Source: Hydractinia symbiolongicarpus (lineage: Eukaryota; Cnidaria; Hydrozoa; Anthoathecata; Hydractiniidae). Taken from it: DNA of 64,000 nt. Positions 50,154 to 61,584 of the stretch are shown piece after piece. Made by a program: the position numbers and the translations under genes. Under the pieces are notes generated by a model that was given only the letters and a program-made list of their open reading frames with translations, did no database searches and had not been told where the DNA came from. Position 1 is the first letter of the stretch. Every line of letters starts with the position of its first letter. The stretch is taken from contig NC_079879.1 of the NCBI RefSeq assembly GCF_029227915.1, positions 6,572,001-6,636,000 on the forward strand, written 5' to 3'.

Positions 50154-50237
50154 CAACCCCGTTCCCAGGGTCTTGTGGTCCCTGACCCGTTATTACTCAA
50201 CTTATCAACCAGGAAAAATGCCCTGGAAACGAGGTTG
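50154..50237. repeat. Short foldback element with 17-bp inverted ends
   Basis: 84 bp beginning CAACCCCGTTCCCAGGG and ending CCCTGGAAACGAGGTTG, which are near-perfect reverse complements. Partial relatives of the ends occur near 44744 (CAACCTCGTCCCCAAA), 42383 (CCCAGGGCC) and 62610 (TCCTGGAAACGA). It is a tiny MITE or a terminal-repeat remnant. Confidence 0.65.
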
Positions 50238-51948
50238 CCAGTTTATATCAACTCGCTTTTTTCCTACAAATAGTGGTGATTCTTTTTAAAAACTAAACTT
50301 CTTTTATTTGAATTCCGTTGCAAGTTCAGTTTCCTGGATTTGCTTTTGGAAATTGAGTGAGTGTAAAAGTGGGCGTGGAAAATTTTTATCAATGATATCC
50401 CTCGATGCGACCTCAAGAAAAGAACTGAATGCGGTAGAAAAGATTGCAGAAGAAACAAATGCAGAATTTTGTTAGCCAGTTTGCCTTGTATTTGCAATTT
50501 TATATTTAGCATTTCCTGCGAAAATGTAAATATGTCTTTTAACCTGGAGATTTCTTCCTTTAATTTTTTCGACAATACTTTCATAACATTACAAAATCAA
50601 TTAAAATGTCACAGAAGCACATATCATAAAACTGTTTAACACTGATACCTAAATTCGATATTTTCGCCCGCACTCCAGATATACAACAGTAAGGCTTTAT
50701 AATCGTATCAAGTATTATATATCTTTGTTCTGCCACATCAAATTTTGCGCGTTAAAAATTACCTGTTGCTTCTAGGAGTACTTGTCACAGTGACGGATGT
50801 ATGACCTATATGTTGATAAGCAAGTTGTTTAATTTTTAATCAAACTCCAACTGGAGTTTTAGAAGAAACTGGGTTGCTTCTAAAAAATGTGTTTATGTAA
50901 CGTCATTTCTTATCTTGGTGACGTTTCAAACGCAGCTGAAGAGTAGCTCAGATATTATTTTAAAGAAACTTTTTTTTTGCACCTTTTGGTAAAAATCACG
51001 GAAGTTACGGTCCAAAAAAAATTTTTAAAAACGCTTGATCGCGAAAGTTCAATTTGATTAGTGCTCCATTCATGCAGTGAGTTCTTTTATTTTCTTTCTA
51101 TCTAGCGTTTTTTTGTGGTTTTTGTCTTTTCTCCTATTAGTGTTTCTTTCATTTGTTTATCCAATATCTCTTAAATATCTATTTAATTTCCATCATATGG
51201 CCAGGCTTTAGTTGTTTTAATTAAGGTAATTCGGTTTATTTCAGGAAACTATTTTTTCTGTATTTGTTTTAAAGGAGGAAAGATTTGCGATTTTTGACGT
51301 AAATCGCTGAAGTTATGCCCTGCAAAAAAAATTTAAAAAGGCTTCAAATATATATAACTCTCGCGAATTTTTATTCATTTTGGAACCTTTTTATGAGATA
51401 AAAAAATCCTTGTCATCATTGTCATCCTTATTGCTTAAGATTTTGTGTCATAATTGTTAAGCAACTCTTTAAATCGATTCAAAATGTTTTTTTGTATCTT
51501 TGATGAATGATCAACCACAAAATACATTTACCTTGATTTCTCGATTTTTTTGGACATGGAAAATTCTTTTGCGAAAATTTCTTACCTTAACGTATACGAT
51601 ATTTCCTTTAATGTTCAGTGATACCAGAATTCCTGAATTTTCCCTGCTTATAAATTTTATCAAAAAAAAAAATGGTTGTGGTTGACACATAAAAACTTAG
51701 CAAATTTATATACGACATGAATGGGATAGTAGAAAAAAGTGCCAATAGAACGACCAAAAAAAAGACAAATATATAACAAATGATAATGAAAAGTGCACAT
51801 TCTCTTTTAAAGTACACTCATTTATAAAAAAAAAACATCATTTCTACAAAGCACTAAATCTTTGTTTCGTTAAATATGAAAGTACAAATATGCTAAAAGC
51901 AGTTACAACAATAAATAGTAATCTTGTTTTTAAGTTGGTAATTATCAT

Positions 51949-53409
51949 TTACTGAGTTTTCTTTCCCTCTTTTCCAGAATTCTTGACATTCTCAGTTTTG
52001 TCAGTTTTTTTGACTTGTTTGATCGAGTCTTCAGAAACAAATAAATTCAAGCGTAGAAACAACAACAGCAGTACTCCACCAGTGAAAATTAAATGCTCCC
52101 TTGGATCCTTCAACACATACTTGAAGTACAAAGCACCAACCATTATTGAGGCCAGCAGCAAACTACTTATTAACCTAGCTACCCTTCCGCCGATGCAAAG
52201 AAATACCCCGCAGACAATTTCAATGTAACCAATCTGAGGCATGAATTTTAAGGGATCAATCTGGTAACCAAAGCGCACAGCTGGATGTACTTTGGAAAAC
52301 CGCACAAATTCTCGATACTAGAAACAAGAACATTATATAGTCAATTATTCACGATTGCCATATAAAAACATCCCTAGAATAACTACTCGAAGGAAGTTAA
52401 GTCTCGCTAAAATTTTTAAAGGTTTACTCGCGAAAGTTTATTGCCTCAAAATGTATATATCAAAATAGCTTATTCGTGAATGTTAATTCTTGCGAATTTT
52501 ATGAGGCTTTATTTTATATCACTTTCATTCGTATTGTTTAAAGGGAACAACCCAAGGTATAAAATGATGTTGGACTTATATTATAGCGCTTAAAAGGTTG
52601 GTTACCAAGTCTTTAATTTTTTTAGAAGCTTTTTTTTCTTCTCAGGATATTTACATTTGTGGAATTTCAGTTTTAATTATGCTGTATAAATTATGTAATA
52701 GCGAATTTTGACATTTTCTGTCATCAGTAATTTTAGACCTGCTAAGTGATGTGCATTTAAACTTTATCAACGCATAGATAATAAAAGGTGAATCGATTCA
52801 AAATCATATGGTTTTTTATTGTTGATACTTTCACGCTATTTTGAGACTTCTTGAACAAATCACAATAACACCCATTCTAATGGCAAAAGTTAATTCTCGC
52901 AAAAATCATTGAAATGATCATTTCCAAAAGTTGTTTCTCTTGAGGTGATGTCTTTTCTTTTTTTAGCCTAATGAGTTATCTGATCTTTGTTTGGAAATAT
53001 TTACCATGTCCCATCGTGGGTACCACCTCTGTTTAAGCCTATACTTTGTGCCAATCTCCTTTCAATAATAAAAACATATTTTTAGATCTAGCCATTTTTG
53101 TATATTTTGCTATTGATGAATAAGTAAATTACTTATTTTTACTCACTTACATACTTAATTTCGAGATTTTTTTGACTCGTAAAAGTTTGTTTTGCAAAAA
53201 TTTCTTTCTTTGTTCATTTCTATAGGGTGTTTAGGGTGTGAATCCATACAGCAAATCTGGCCCTTAAAAATACCAAAAAGTTAACTTACCAGTCTTTTAT
53301 GATATTCTTGTGATATGTTTGGAGAAACTTTTAACAATCCCATTGAAATAAATATAAATGCTAAAATTCCTGTTAAAATGCCAGAGAATATTTTACGTCC
53401 AACAACCAT
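51949..53409 (-). CDS. TMEM35A: TMEM35-family membrane protein (TMEM35A/NACHO-like, DoxX-like), 162 aa
   Basis: Two exons, 53290-53409 and 51949-52317, join in phase 0 into a complete small protein close in length to vertebrate TMEM35A (167 aa). In vertebrates TMEM35A (NACHO) is an endoplasmic-reticulum chaperone for assembly of nicotinic acetylcholine receptors; whether this homologue does the same is inference. Residues 8-25 form a first membrane segment (FSGILTGILAFIFISMGLLK), followed by the family-like VSPNISQEYHKRLYREFVR linker. Later segments lie around residues 70-90 (GYIEIVCGVFLCIG), 90-108 (LISSLLLASIMVGALYF) and 115-135 (FTGGVLLLLFLRL). The GxxKLxP-type motif at the end of the first helix appears as GLLKVSP. 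A charged Lys-rich tail (KKTDKTENVKNSGKEGKK) ends the protein. TMEM35B is the alternative paralogue. Confidence 0.85.
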
Positions 53410-55246
53410 CTTTTCTATTTTTTTCTACGAAAACAACAACAATTACTAAGTATTATATATATATGTCTGGTACTGTGTTCTACTAGCGTATAATGTAAAA
53501 TACTGTATCTAGAGGACGTATGTATATATGGGCAGAAGGAGGTATTGCAATGTACTGAAGCACACAGCTTTGTGAAGGTGACTGTGATTCGTAGAAGTAA
53601 AGGCTTGTCCTGGTAAATAGAGAAAAACTTATCCCAGTCAACATGCGTATGCATGCTACCAACCACAACAGGTGTTGACTGGCCAGCTTAACGTTTAGGA
53701 CCAATAAAAAACATGAGAACAAAATTTGCATTTGAATTAAATGCCAAGTATTTTCTGCACATGTTAAATTTGCTTTTCATGCCCATTAACTGTCTTTTAG
53801 AACAGTTTACTTCATTATTTATCTACATTTTGTGTGTCTATTGCTTAGTACTGACGGGTGAAACACTTTACCTCTTTTCTTTGGTATATTCAGGCTAGTA
53901 AAAGTGCAATAATAAACTAAGGTACAGAGTTATGTAAAAAAGTGCTGTTGATAAAAACAAGGCACTTTATGGTTACAGTACTTTGTGAATTCTTCTTCAG
54001 ACGAACATAAAGGCAAACAGGGGGATGATGATAACCAGGTTTAATTAAGTGCATCTCAGTATTTAAACGTTATTGTACATATCTCTATCTCTGTGAATAC
54101 ACTGTAACTAGATAGTGAGCACACTCGGCCAAGTTCTCTTTACTTTGTGAAAGTTGCAACCATCTAAAACTTTCATAATTATATGCGTAATTGCGAATTT
54201 CTGCATAAAATTTAAACATTGTTTTTTCTATGTTATAAAGAGAGCAGTGTACCATTATCCCAATTTCCCTCACATGATGGAGATAGATAGATAGATGTGC
54301 ATATTTTACATGACTAGCCTAACAAATATAGAGGGATATACCCTGTCTATTATTTCCAGGAGGGATCATGGCTTAGATGGAGAGTCCTAGAGTATTTAAT
54401 GCTCATTTTGAGCTACGCAGACCCTGGGGCCCGCGCTCTACTAGACAACTCTCGGCAACATCCAACCGCCCACACAGTGTGCCATCTCCCCAATTTCCCT
54501 CACATGGATTGGGTTAACCCGAGGCTATGGAAACATTCACTCGTCCATGTTGAATCGACGACAAGAGGAATCGAACCCCGATCTCACACACAGAGAACAA
54601 GAGCTATAACCACTATTACGGGGCCATTGCGTTAAAAACCAAGGCTATGGTCATCGACATCAGACGTCCTGGCTAGTTACAAATGACACACTAAAATTAA
54701 TATTAATAATAAGTTTATATTGTACATAAATCTTGCTGCACAGTCAGCCTAGCTAGCTAGTTAGGCAAAAAATATAAAATTTTTAGACTACTGGGAAATA
54801 GAGTACGAACAGCTGAGGTTGAAAGGATTAGCTAGCTTAGATGAAAAATATTAGGGTGGCCTGATACGCTTTGCGAAACACCAAAGTTTTGCAAATATAT
54901 ATATACACAATACATAGCTACACAAACAAATTCTTGCCGATATCCATATTCCGCGTATGTTTGTAAACAATGGTGCATTTCTTCGATTTTTCGCGCTGTT
55001 GAAACACGATTGTCCCTAAAACGAAAGTCTAAAAATATGTTTTAACTTAGCAAGATATTAAAGGTATATCTCCAAGAATTTTGAATTTAACATTTTCTTA
55101 TTCTTTAACTAATAATATAAAATGTGAGATATAACTTAGCAGATAGTTTGGTGTCTTAAACGTTTTGTCAAAGAAAGGCAATGCCGCAGTTAGCAAGATC
55201 TGTTTTATGTTAGCCAACCCGGATTCTTCTACACTGCCCTGCAAAC
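53410..55246. other. Intergenic region between divergent TMEM35-type and zinc-finger genes
   Basis: Both genes start at its edges, so it should hold both promoters; none is recognisable. It contains a tRNA-derived SINE (about 54280-54625). The rest is A+T-rich with short chance frames. Confidence 0.6.
54280..54625 (-). mobile_element. tRNA-derived SINE with GATA-repeat tail
   Basis: On the minus strand the element starts at GGCCCCGTAATAGTGG (54625 downward), with an A box (TAGTGGTTATAGC) and a perfect B box (GGTTCGATTCC, plus coordinates 54567-54577), spaced as in a tRNA. A non-tRNA body follows, then a tail module (AATAGACAGGGTATATC, CATGTAAAATATG) and a (CTAT)n microsatellite at 54280-54295. 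The tail module recurs at 6938-7000. The motif CCAATTTCCCTCACATG occurs twice (about 54260 and 54490). It encodes no protein. Confidence 0.8.
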
Positions 55247-58200
55247 ATGTCAGAAATGGAAGCCGAAGAATCAGCACCTGTATGTGCAGGGAAACCTGAA
55301 CAGCCTTTTCAGTCCGTCGTGCACTCTGCACAGGAAGAAGAAGGGATCAATGACAACAATCAGACAGAAGACAATAGCATATCATATGAGATAGAAAAAA
55401 TAATCGGTTCAAAAAAGGACGAGGTAGCAAGTTTATGTGATGTTAATAATACTCACCTGGATAAGTAACACGAGGTCCCAATTTAAGGTTACTATAAAGG
55501 AAAAAACTCACTTGATGAGTAGTCTCAGAAAAACCCTTATAATTTATCAATAGTTTTATATTTTTTTTAATGTTTTTTTTGTTTCTAAATGCTTAATGAA
55601 AGACTTTTTTGATGGTGTTAATTTCGTGAGATGGTAATTTTCCAAAAAAGAAAATATAGCTAAATGAAATAACACACACCAAATTTTTTTCACTGTACGT
55701 TTTAAAATGGCTTCTTTCTCCGAACGCGTGGTCGCAGACTTCTTGTTTTTGCACCATTATATTCACCGTAAATTTCAATAAGCCAATAGGAGGAAGCTTT
55801 CGGAAAAAGAGACCACAAAGGTAAAGGGATGTATGCGAAAATTTACTAATGAGATATTTGTTTTTAAAGATTTTCGTAGGTGTTAAAAATATGTGAACTG
55901 AGTATGCAGAAAGATGATGGAAGTGTGAACTTTTTTTTATGCTGAATATGCATGCATGCGTTCAGAATTATTAATAGACAGAAGTCAGGTTTACAAGAGA
56001 CAGCTCATATGCATATTCCTTAACTTTGATTTTTTTTAATTCGATATTGAAAGTAAACTATCTAAAAAATATTATTATGCATATTTTTATACGGGAGATT
56101 CCATATTATGCATAATGTGTACAAAAAATATGCTCAACTCATTTTGCACATATTTTTTCGAAGGTGTGAAGGATATAACACCTCTAAAAAGGCTTTTTCC
56201 AGAAAAAAGGGATGTTCCAAATATTTTCATAGAAAATGGATACACCTGCTCTCATTTCTGTAGCTAGGTAGAAAGTGTAAACAACAGAGTGCAGAAATCA
56301 AATAAACCATTTAAATACGAAACATTCATGTGGGACTGATGAAAAAGGGTAGCTAATAGGTTAAATGTCATGTCTAACATTGATACAATTGATACAATTT
56401 AGTGTTTGCAACAAGTTTACTTCACCAACAATGGGTATAAAACTGTTTTTAATGATCCATGTATGAAACTCAGAGTAAGTTTTATTGAACAGCAGGTTTA
56501 GTTGCCAGTCACTTACCATTCGTTTTTTTAACCTGACAGTCAACTATTGTTGGCATTCCATGACCGTTAACCAAATTTTTGCTCCTAAAATATGGTGATT
56601 AATGTAATCATACATAACAGAAAAAACAGCACATTTATTTACTGCTCATTTCACTGAACTTGGCAAATTAATTAAGAAGCAGATTTTGTTATCTTGTTGG
56701 TTATTTCTTCATTTCTTTAGTTTGACTCTGTTGTTTCAATTGTTTAGAATGGGAAAGTGCTGTATAAAGCGCGATGGATTGCACACACATGGATTCCAGA
56801 GGATTGTTTGGCTTCATTTCACCATTTAATTAAGGAGTATTGGGACGAAGTTGAGACAAAGAAGCAAACAACTGCAGATGATTCTAATGTAAGTATATTG
56901 AAATCTAGTTAGTGAGTTATGCTTAAACAGCTCAGCTCTTTATGGAGATATTTTTGAGGGCTCTACTTGGGGAAAGCACTTAGTGAAAAGGGAGGTTAAT
57001 AAAAATTTAATGTTCTGTGACATGGTAAAGTAAACCTCTGCGTTGGTACACCCCTAATTTTGAACTTTTGTTCATATTATGTTTGTTGAAGTCAACATTG
57101 TAATTGCGAGCTGATAGACAATAAGATTAGGGTTAGGGAAAATAATGTGTTTATAATATTTAAATTTATGCATCATCATCACAATTTATATGCATTCAAA
57201 ATTTTCAGTGTATATATAGATATTTTAAATGTAAATTAATTAAAATACTTGTTTGCTTATCCCAGACCTCTTGATTTTTCAGTGACAGGCCTATAACTGG
57301 AATTTACCCATCTGTTTGCAGTAAAATTTTGTGGTTAGGCTTGTTATGATTAATGTGTTTAACCAAAAGTTTTATAGCAAATCAATATGCAGATCCTATT
57401 TTTGCATAAAAATGTAAGAGGCACTGAAATATCGTCTATTTAATTAAATTAGGTAATTGAACTTACAAGCGATATTTCGATAAAAGAAATTATTGAAGAT
57501 ACGTCAGAAGTACAGACGTCTATTGCTGCTGCCTCTGCTGCAACAGAAAATCAAAGAGAAGACGCAGTTTTCACAGAATCAGGTGTTTATTTTGCTTCAT
57601 TTATTTGCTTATATGTCTTCATGACATTGCGTCCATTTACTACAATAGTTTTCAAAAATTATTTTGCCGCAAAAAAAAATAAAAAAATTCAGAGTACTCT
57701 GCAGTGACAGGCTTTTAAAATATCTTTTAGTGATAGATTTTTTTCTGATGCTTCGCTGTCTGTCAATTAAGTATTTTTTCATGTGTGTATAAAAACGCTT
57801 TAACCTTGTACTAAAAATAGCCTTCAGTATTTTTTTGTCGCAATCTGCCCTATTTACTTATTAACTATACCACACTTTTAATTTGGTTATATATTTCAAA
57901 ATCACAGCCGACGATGTATCATATAACAACTACGATAACCTTAGCAATGTGGACAACGTGAGCTCAACAACATCAAAAGACGATTCTACCATATATTGCC
58001 CCAAATGCAATCAACGTTTCTATTTGAAAAGCAACCTCGAGGTTCATGTGTTGTTTTGTAAAGGGCAACAAAAACAATCAAATGAATCAGCAGCAAATGA
58101 TGCTCCTGCCACACAGGGTGTTTCAAACGAAGAGATGTCCGATTCTCAAACCTTCGAGTATGTGCCTTTTGATGCCGCGACAGCGCAGGCGTGTGCATCG

Positions 58201-59178
58201 TGCTTGAAGCGATTTCCAGACAGTGAGGTAAGCGGGGCAGCGTTGACAGACATCACGCAACTGATTGAAAATTCGCAGAAGAATATCATCTCGGATAAGG
58301 TTGAAGTGTATGAATGCAACGAGTGCAAGCGCAATTTTTTATTTGCATATCCTACAGGAAAACCGGATGCAGGGAGCGAGATAAAGAAATGTAAAAGCGC
58401 TGCCAAGACGTATAAGTGTTCAATATGCAATAGATCTTTTGTAGAAGAAAACGAGATGCTTGAGCACGAGGTGAAACACGCGAATACAGCGAGTCGGTAC
58501 GCATGCGCGACATGCAATGAGAAGTTTGTCACCAGAGATTTGTTACAGAAACACTACGATAACACAGATAACTTGTGCAAGCCCCGGAAATGCAAAATCT
58601 GTGGTCGTACATTTATACACCTGAATCATTTAAAGAGACACTTAACCATTCACGCTGGCATCAAACCTTTTTCTTGCACCATCTGTGGTCACGAGTTTAA
58701 TCAAAAGAGTGATCTGTACAGACACGAGAAACTCCATACGGTGGACGGTAAGTTGACATGTAGCAAATGTGCGCAAACTTTTTCCAGTATTGAAGAGCTC
58801 CGAGAGCATGCCAAAACACATACTGCAAAAAGCGGAGAAGACTCGAAATCTAGTTTTCCCTGCGATCGTTGTGGTAAAACGTTTGGTCGCAAGTCACACC
58901 TAAAGCGTCACCTGAGTGTACACGATGGCTTGAAACCGTATGCGTGCGACCAATGCGGCAAATCGTTTAATCAACGCACGGATTTAAAACGTCATCTAAT
59001 GTCCCATATGAGGCGCGAATTAAAAGCGAAAGGAGTGGAGAAAAGTCGAGAAAAGGTGGCAATGTCAGAAAGCGACATCGTGTGTACTATTTGCAACAAG
59101 GCATTTCCCACACGAGCCGCATATCTTGTACATTCACTCAGCCATCAAAAAATAATGAACACAGGTGCGTTGTACTGA
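55247..59178 (+). CDS. Chromodomain plus C2H2 zinc-finger protein, 572 aa
   Basis: Probable nuclear DNA- and chromatin-binding factor. Exons 55247-55423, 56748-56888, 57453-57582 and 57908-59178 join in frame. A chromodomain-like segment spans residues 47-98, across the first intron: SYEIEKIIGSKKDE then NGKVLYKARW, IAHTWIPEDCL and FHHLIKEYWDE. Tyr47 and Trp69 match two aromatic-cage positions of HP1-type chromodomains; the loop holding the third is shortened. An acidic/Thr-rich linker follows. Zinc fingers: an atypical C2HC-type finger at about 180-200, two lone CxxC pairs near 245 and 286, then C2H2 fingers starting near 319, 378, 406, 434, 468, 496 and 542, with a degenerate one near 349. 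Linkers HAGIKPF and HDGLKPY resemble TGEKP. The ATG at 55247 is the first in frame and follows an in-frame stop. Target genes cannot be inferred; I do not recognise a named orthologue. Confidence 0.82.
55480..56245 (-). mobile_element. Dispersed element, copy B, in intron 1 of the zinc-finger gene
   Basis: Reverse-complement relative of 37420-38400, inserted in the intron between exons 55247-55423 and 56748-56888. The order of shared blocks is exactly inverted. Here the short frame on the plus strand starts MASFSERVVADFLFLHHYI at 55707 and stops soon after, because about 180 bases present in copy A are missing. Left edge near TTTAAGGTTACTATAAAGGA (55483), a motif also found at the left edge of copy A (37424), which suggests shared terminal sequence. 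Confidence 0.7.
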
Positions 59179-61580
59179 ACAACCTAGTTGTCCGTGGTAA
59201 ATATAGTAAAAATCATAACGGGTATAGCTATATTAAAAGCGATTTGTGTTGTATACTTCAAATTGTATATTGTATTTAATTGCATCTTTTTTAACGCATA
59301 GTTGCTATTCTGTACACCTTTTGATGTGAAAGCATTCCTGATTTCTTAGAATGGTGTTCGCTTGATTTGCGCATCGTGCGCGAACCAGCACAATACTTTA
59401 AACTTGGACCTTGCGATATAATTTGCAACACCTACAGTGATAAAATGTAGCATTATCGATTGGCACTAGCTGACTAGTACTATATTTCAGCGACTGCATT
59501 GACTACTTAGGATGTATTCTTACCTAATTTTAGTTAGATGAAAATCTACGCGTTGTATTGTTTAGTGGCTTTTTTTCTGCAGAAATAACAATGAAACCAA
59601 TGTAGGTTAGGTACATTTTATTATAAGCGACTAGTTCCTGAGACCGAGATTTGAGTCAAAATTAAGCCTGCAATACAAAGAACGCTGTCATTAGTTCTAA
59701 GATGTTTATGTGCTTTTCCTGCTTCTGGCCGAAGACTCACCTTCCTGTGTGAGAATCGTTAATTAACGCTCTTCAACCTTTTGTTAAAGCATCTGTCGAT
59801 ATTACGAAATTTGGATTGCCTCGAACTATGCTTCCAATAAATTATTTTCTCACCAGGATACGTCTTTCATGGCGGTAGGGGTTAATGTACTCTGTTTATC
59901 AAAATTTCGTTTTTCAAGATTTAAATTTTAGTCTTTCATTAGCTCTGTAGAGTCGACCATATGGACCCCAATCAATGGCTACTGGTAAACTTATCTATGA
60001 ATCGCGCTAGATTTGTTATAGTTATTGTCTCTTTCTGTGTCACTTCATTACACAGGTAGATTTTGGTTGACTTCTTTTTCAGGGTAAGATCTGAGGATCT
60101 CCAAAACATATTTTGGTGCAAACTCAGATTTATCTATTGTAAATCACAGAGAAGTTAACACCACGGTTTTGTGTACATCATTGTATCAGGGTTGTTTACT
60201 AACGTCCATTGTGATAAGTCATCAATTTAGTATAAGGGTCGTTTCATAATCTTGGTGAATTTCCGGGGACTTTCTGTATAGTCAAAGGGGAGTACAAGGA
60301 ACATGTAATATAACTCTACCCTTGTGTTTGAAGTTTAGGAGCTCCTAATGCTTTGTTGAATTTACTGAATGGAAGTTTGCATCTTAAACTTTCTATTTCC
60401 GATCTGTAAGTTTTATGAGGTGTAGGATTAGTCTAAACCTCTAAACGAATATGGATGAGGTGAAGTCACCTGGTAATAACTGCTCAACATTGTCACACCT
60501 TTTTCCAGTAGACTTTTGACTTCTTTATTAATGAAAAGTGTTCTTCTGGTATTCGCAGGGTATGTCTGGTACGGGGTCTAAGGTATCCCGTTTGACTGCG
60601 TGAAAGATCTCAATGTTCGTGGTTCGTGCCTTTCGACTGATCGAAAAGACGCTTGAGAGAACCGGATTGGGGCCTCATTATCTCTCACCTCTGGAATTAG
60701 TTTTTCATGTTAACGTATTTTGAGAATCTTGTGTTGCTGTTTCTGTATGGTTTTTTGAAATTGTGATGTGCTCGTTGTGGAAGTTGGCCCTCTTTTGGGA
60801 CTTGTAAGAAGGCCCTTTGTTTGATGCTGGCTTGAATTTTCTTTTTATACCGCATTGCATGCTTCTCGCAGCTAAGCTACCATTTTGCGTGACAGACAGA
60901 TGGACGGACAGACGTATACGGGTATTATTTACTGAGTTTGAAAGATGCTACTAATACTATCGTATCAACTGTTGATGGGTCCATATCAAATTTTAGTTTA
61001 TTTTTTGCAGGGATTACAGGCTGCCTCTACCGTTTTAGCTTTCTGTTTACTGGAAAAAAATATTCTTAAGCAGATTATTTATTATACCGAACAATTTTCA
61101 TTTCATAATTGGTGTGTTGCATAAAATTGGCGTATTGTTAAAATAAGTTTGAATTTTTTTTGACAACGTAATTAAAAATTTAACAGTTACTATTAAACAA
61201 AACGTTAAACACTTCAGTGTATTGAAACAACTTAAAAGTGCTTGCAAATGTTCGTTCTTCTCAAATTACATCAATCCCTAAAAAATTCAAAGTTTTGGTA
61301 AACATTTCGGTTAAAAATTAAGAAAAGAAGGAAGCAGAAAAATGGAACAACACAGATAAAAATATAAAAATAACAATAAATACAAAAAAAAGAAGAAAAA
61401 GAAGAAGAAACAAAGTAAAAAAATAGAAGCGAACAAACTAATAAACAAACATTGAAGATAAAAATTGATTTGTTTCTTGACTAAATAAAAAAAATTAGAT
61501 CTAGAACTAAAATGAACACATCCCATTAGTACATTTGTAAATTTTTGTGCATGCTTCCCGTAAAACGAAACAACTTTTCT
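59179..61580. other. 3' flank of zinc-finger gene, no further gene seen
   Basis: The first part is probably 3' UTR; an AATAAA at 59836-59841 is a possible poly(A) signal about 660 nt after the stop. The remainder is A+T-rich without convincing frames. A CAGACAGA...ACGGGTATTATT fragment (60893-60930) belongs to the repeat family at 26112-26470. An A/G-rich tract (about 61380-61420) precedes the minisatellite. Confidence 0.55.
59836..59841 (+). other. Possible polyadenylation signal of the zinc-finger gene
   Basis: AATAAA (CTTCCAATAAATTATT), about 660 nt past the stop codon of the chromodomain/zinc-finger gene. It is the first canonical hexamer I noticed downstream, but not proof of the transcript end. 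Confidence 0.35.
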
Positions 61581-61584
61581 GTTA

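Larger units (their letters stand above)
49346..51948. other. Intergenic region upstream of TRP gene and downstream of TMEM35-type gene
   Basis: No gene recognised. An in-frame acceptor-like TTTTACAG lies directly before the TRP start ATG, so an untranslated first exon may lie here. Contents: degenerate tandem units with TTGGTC/ATTCGAAATC motifs (49877-49985), a short foldback element (50154-50237) and A+T-rich DNA. A 106-residue minus-strand frame at 50264-50584 has a Lys-rich start, but I see no family likeness and no splice context, so I do not call it a gene. Confidence 0.55.

Noticed and set aside
50264-50584. 106-residue minus-strand frame with a basic start
   Set aside because: No family resemblance, no splice partners, and a Leu/Phe/His/Lys composition typical of A+T-rich chance frames.
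54399-54635. 78-residue plus-strand frame
   Set aside because: It runs antisense through a tRNA-derived SINE and is not a protein gene.
58146-58532. 128-residue minus-strand open frame
   Set aside because: Antisense shadow of the zinc-finger exon.
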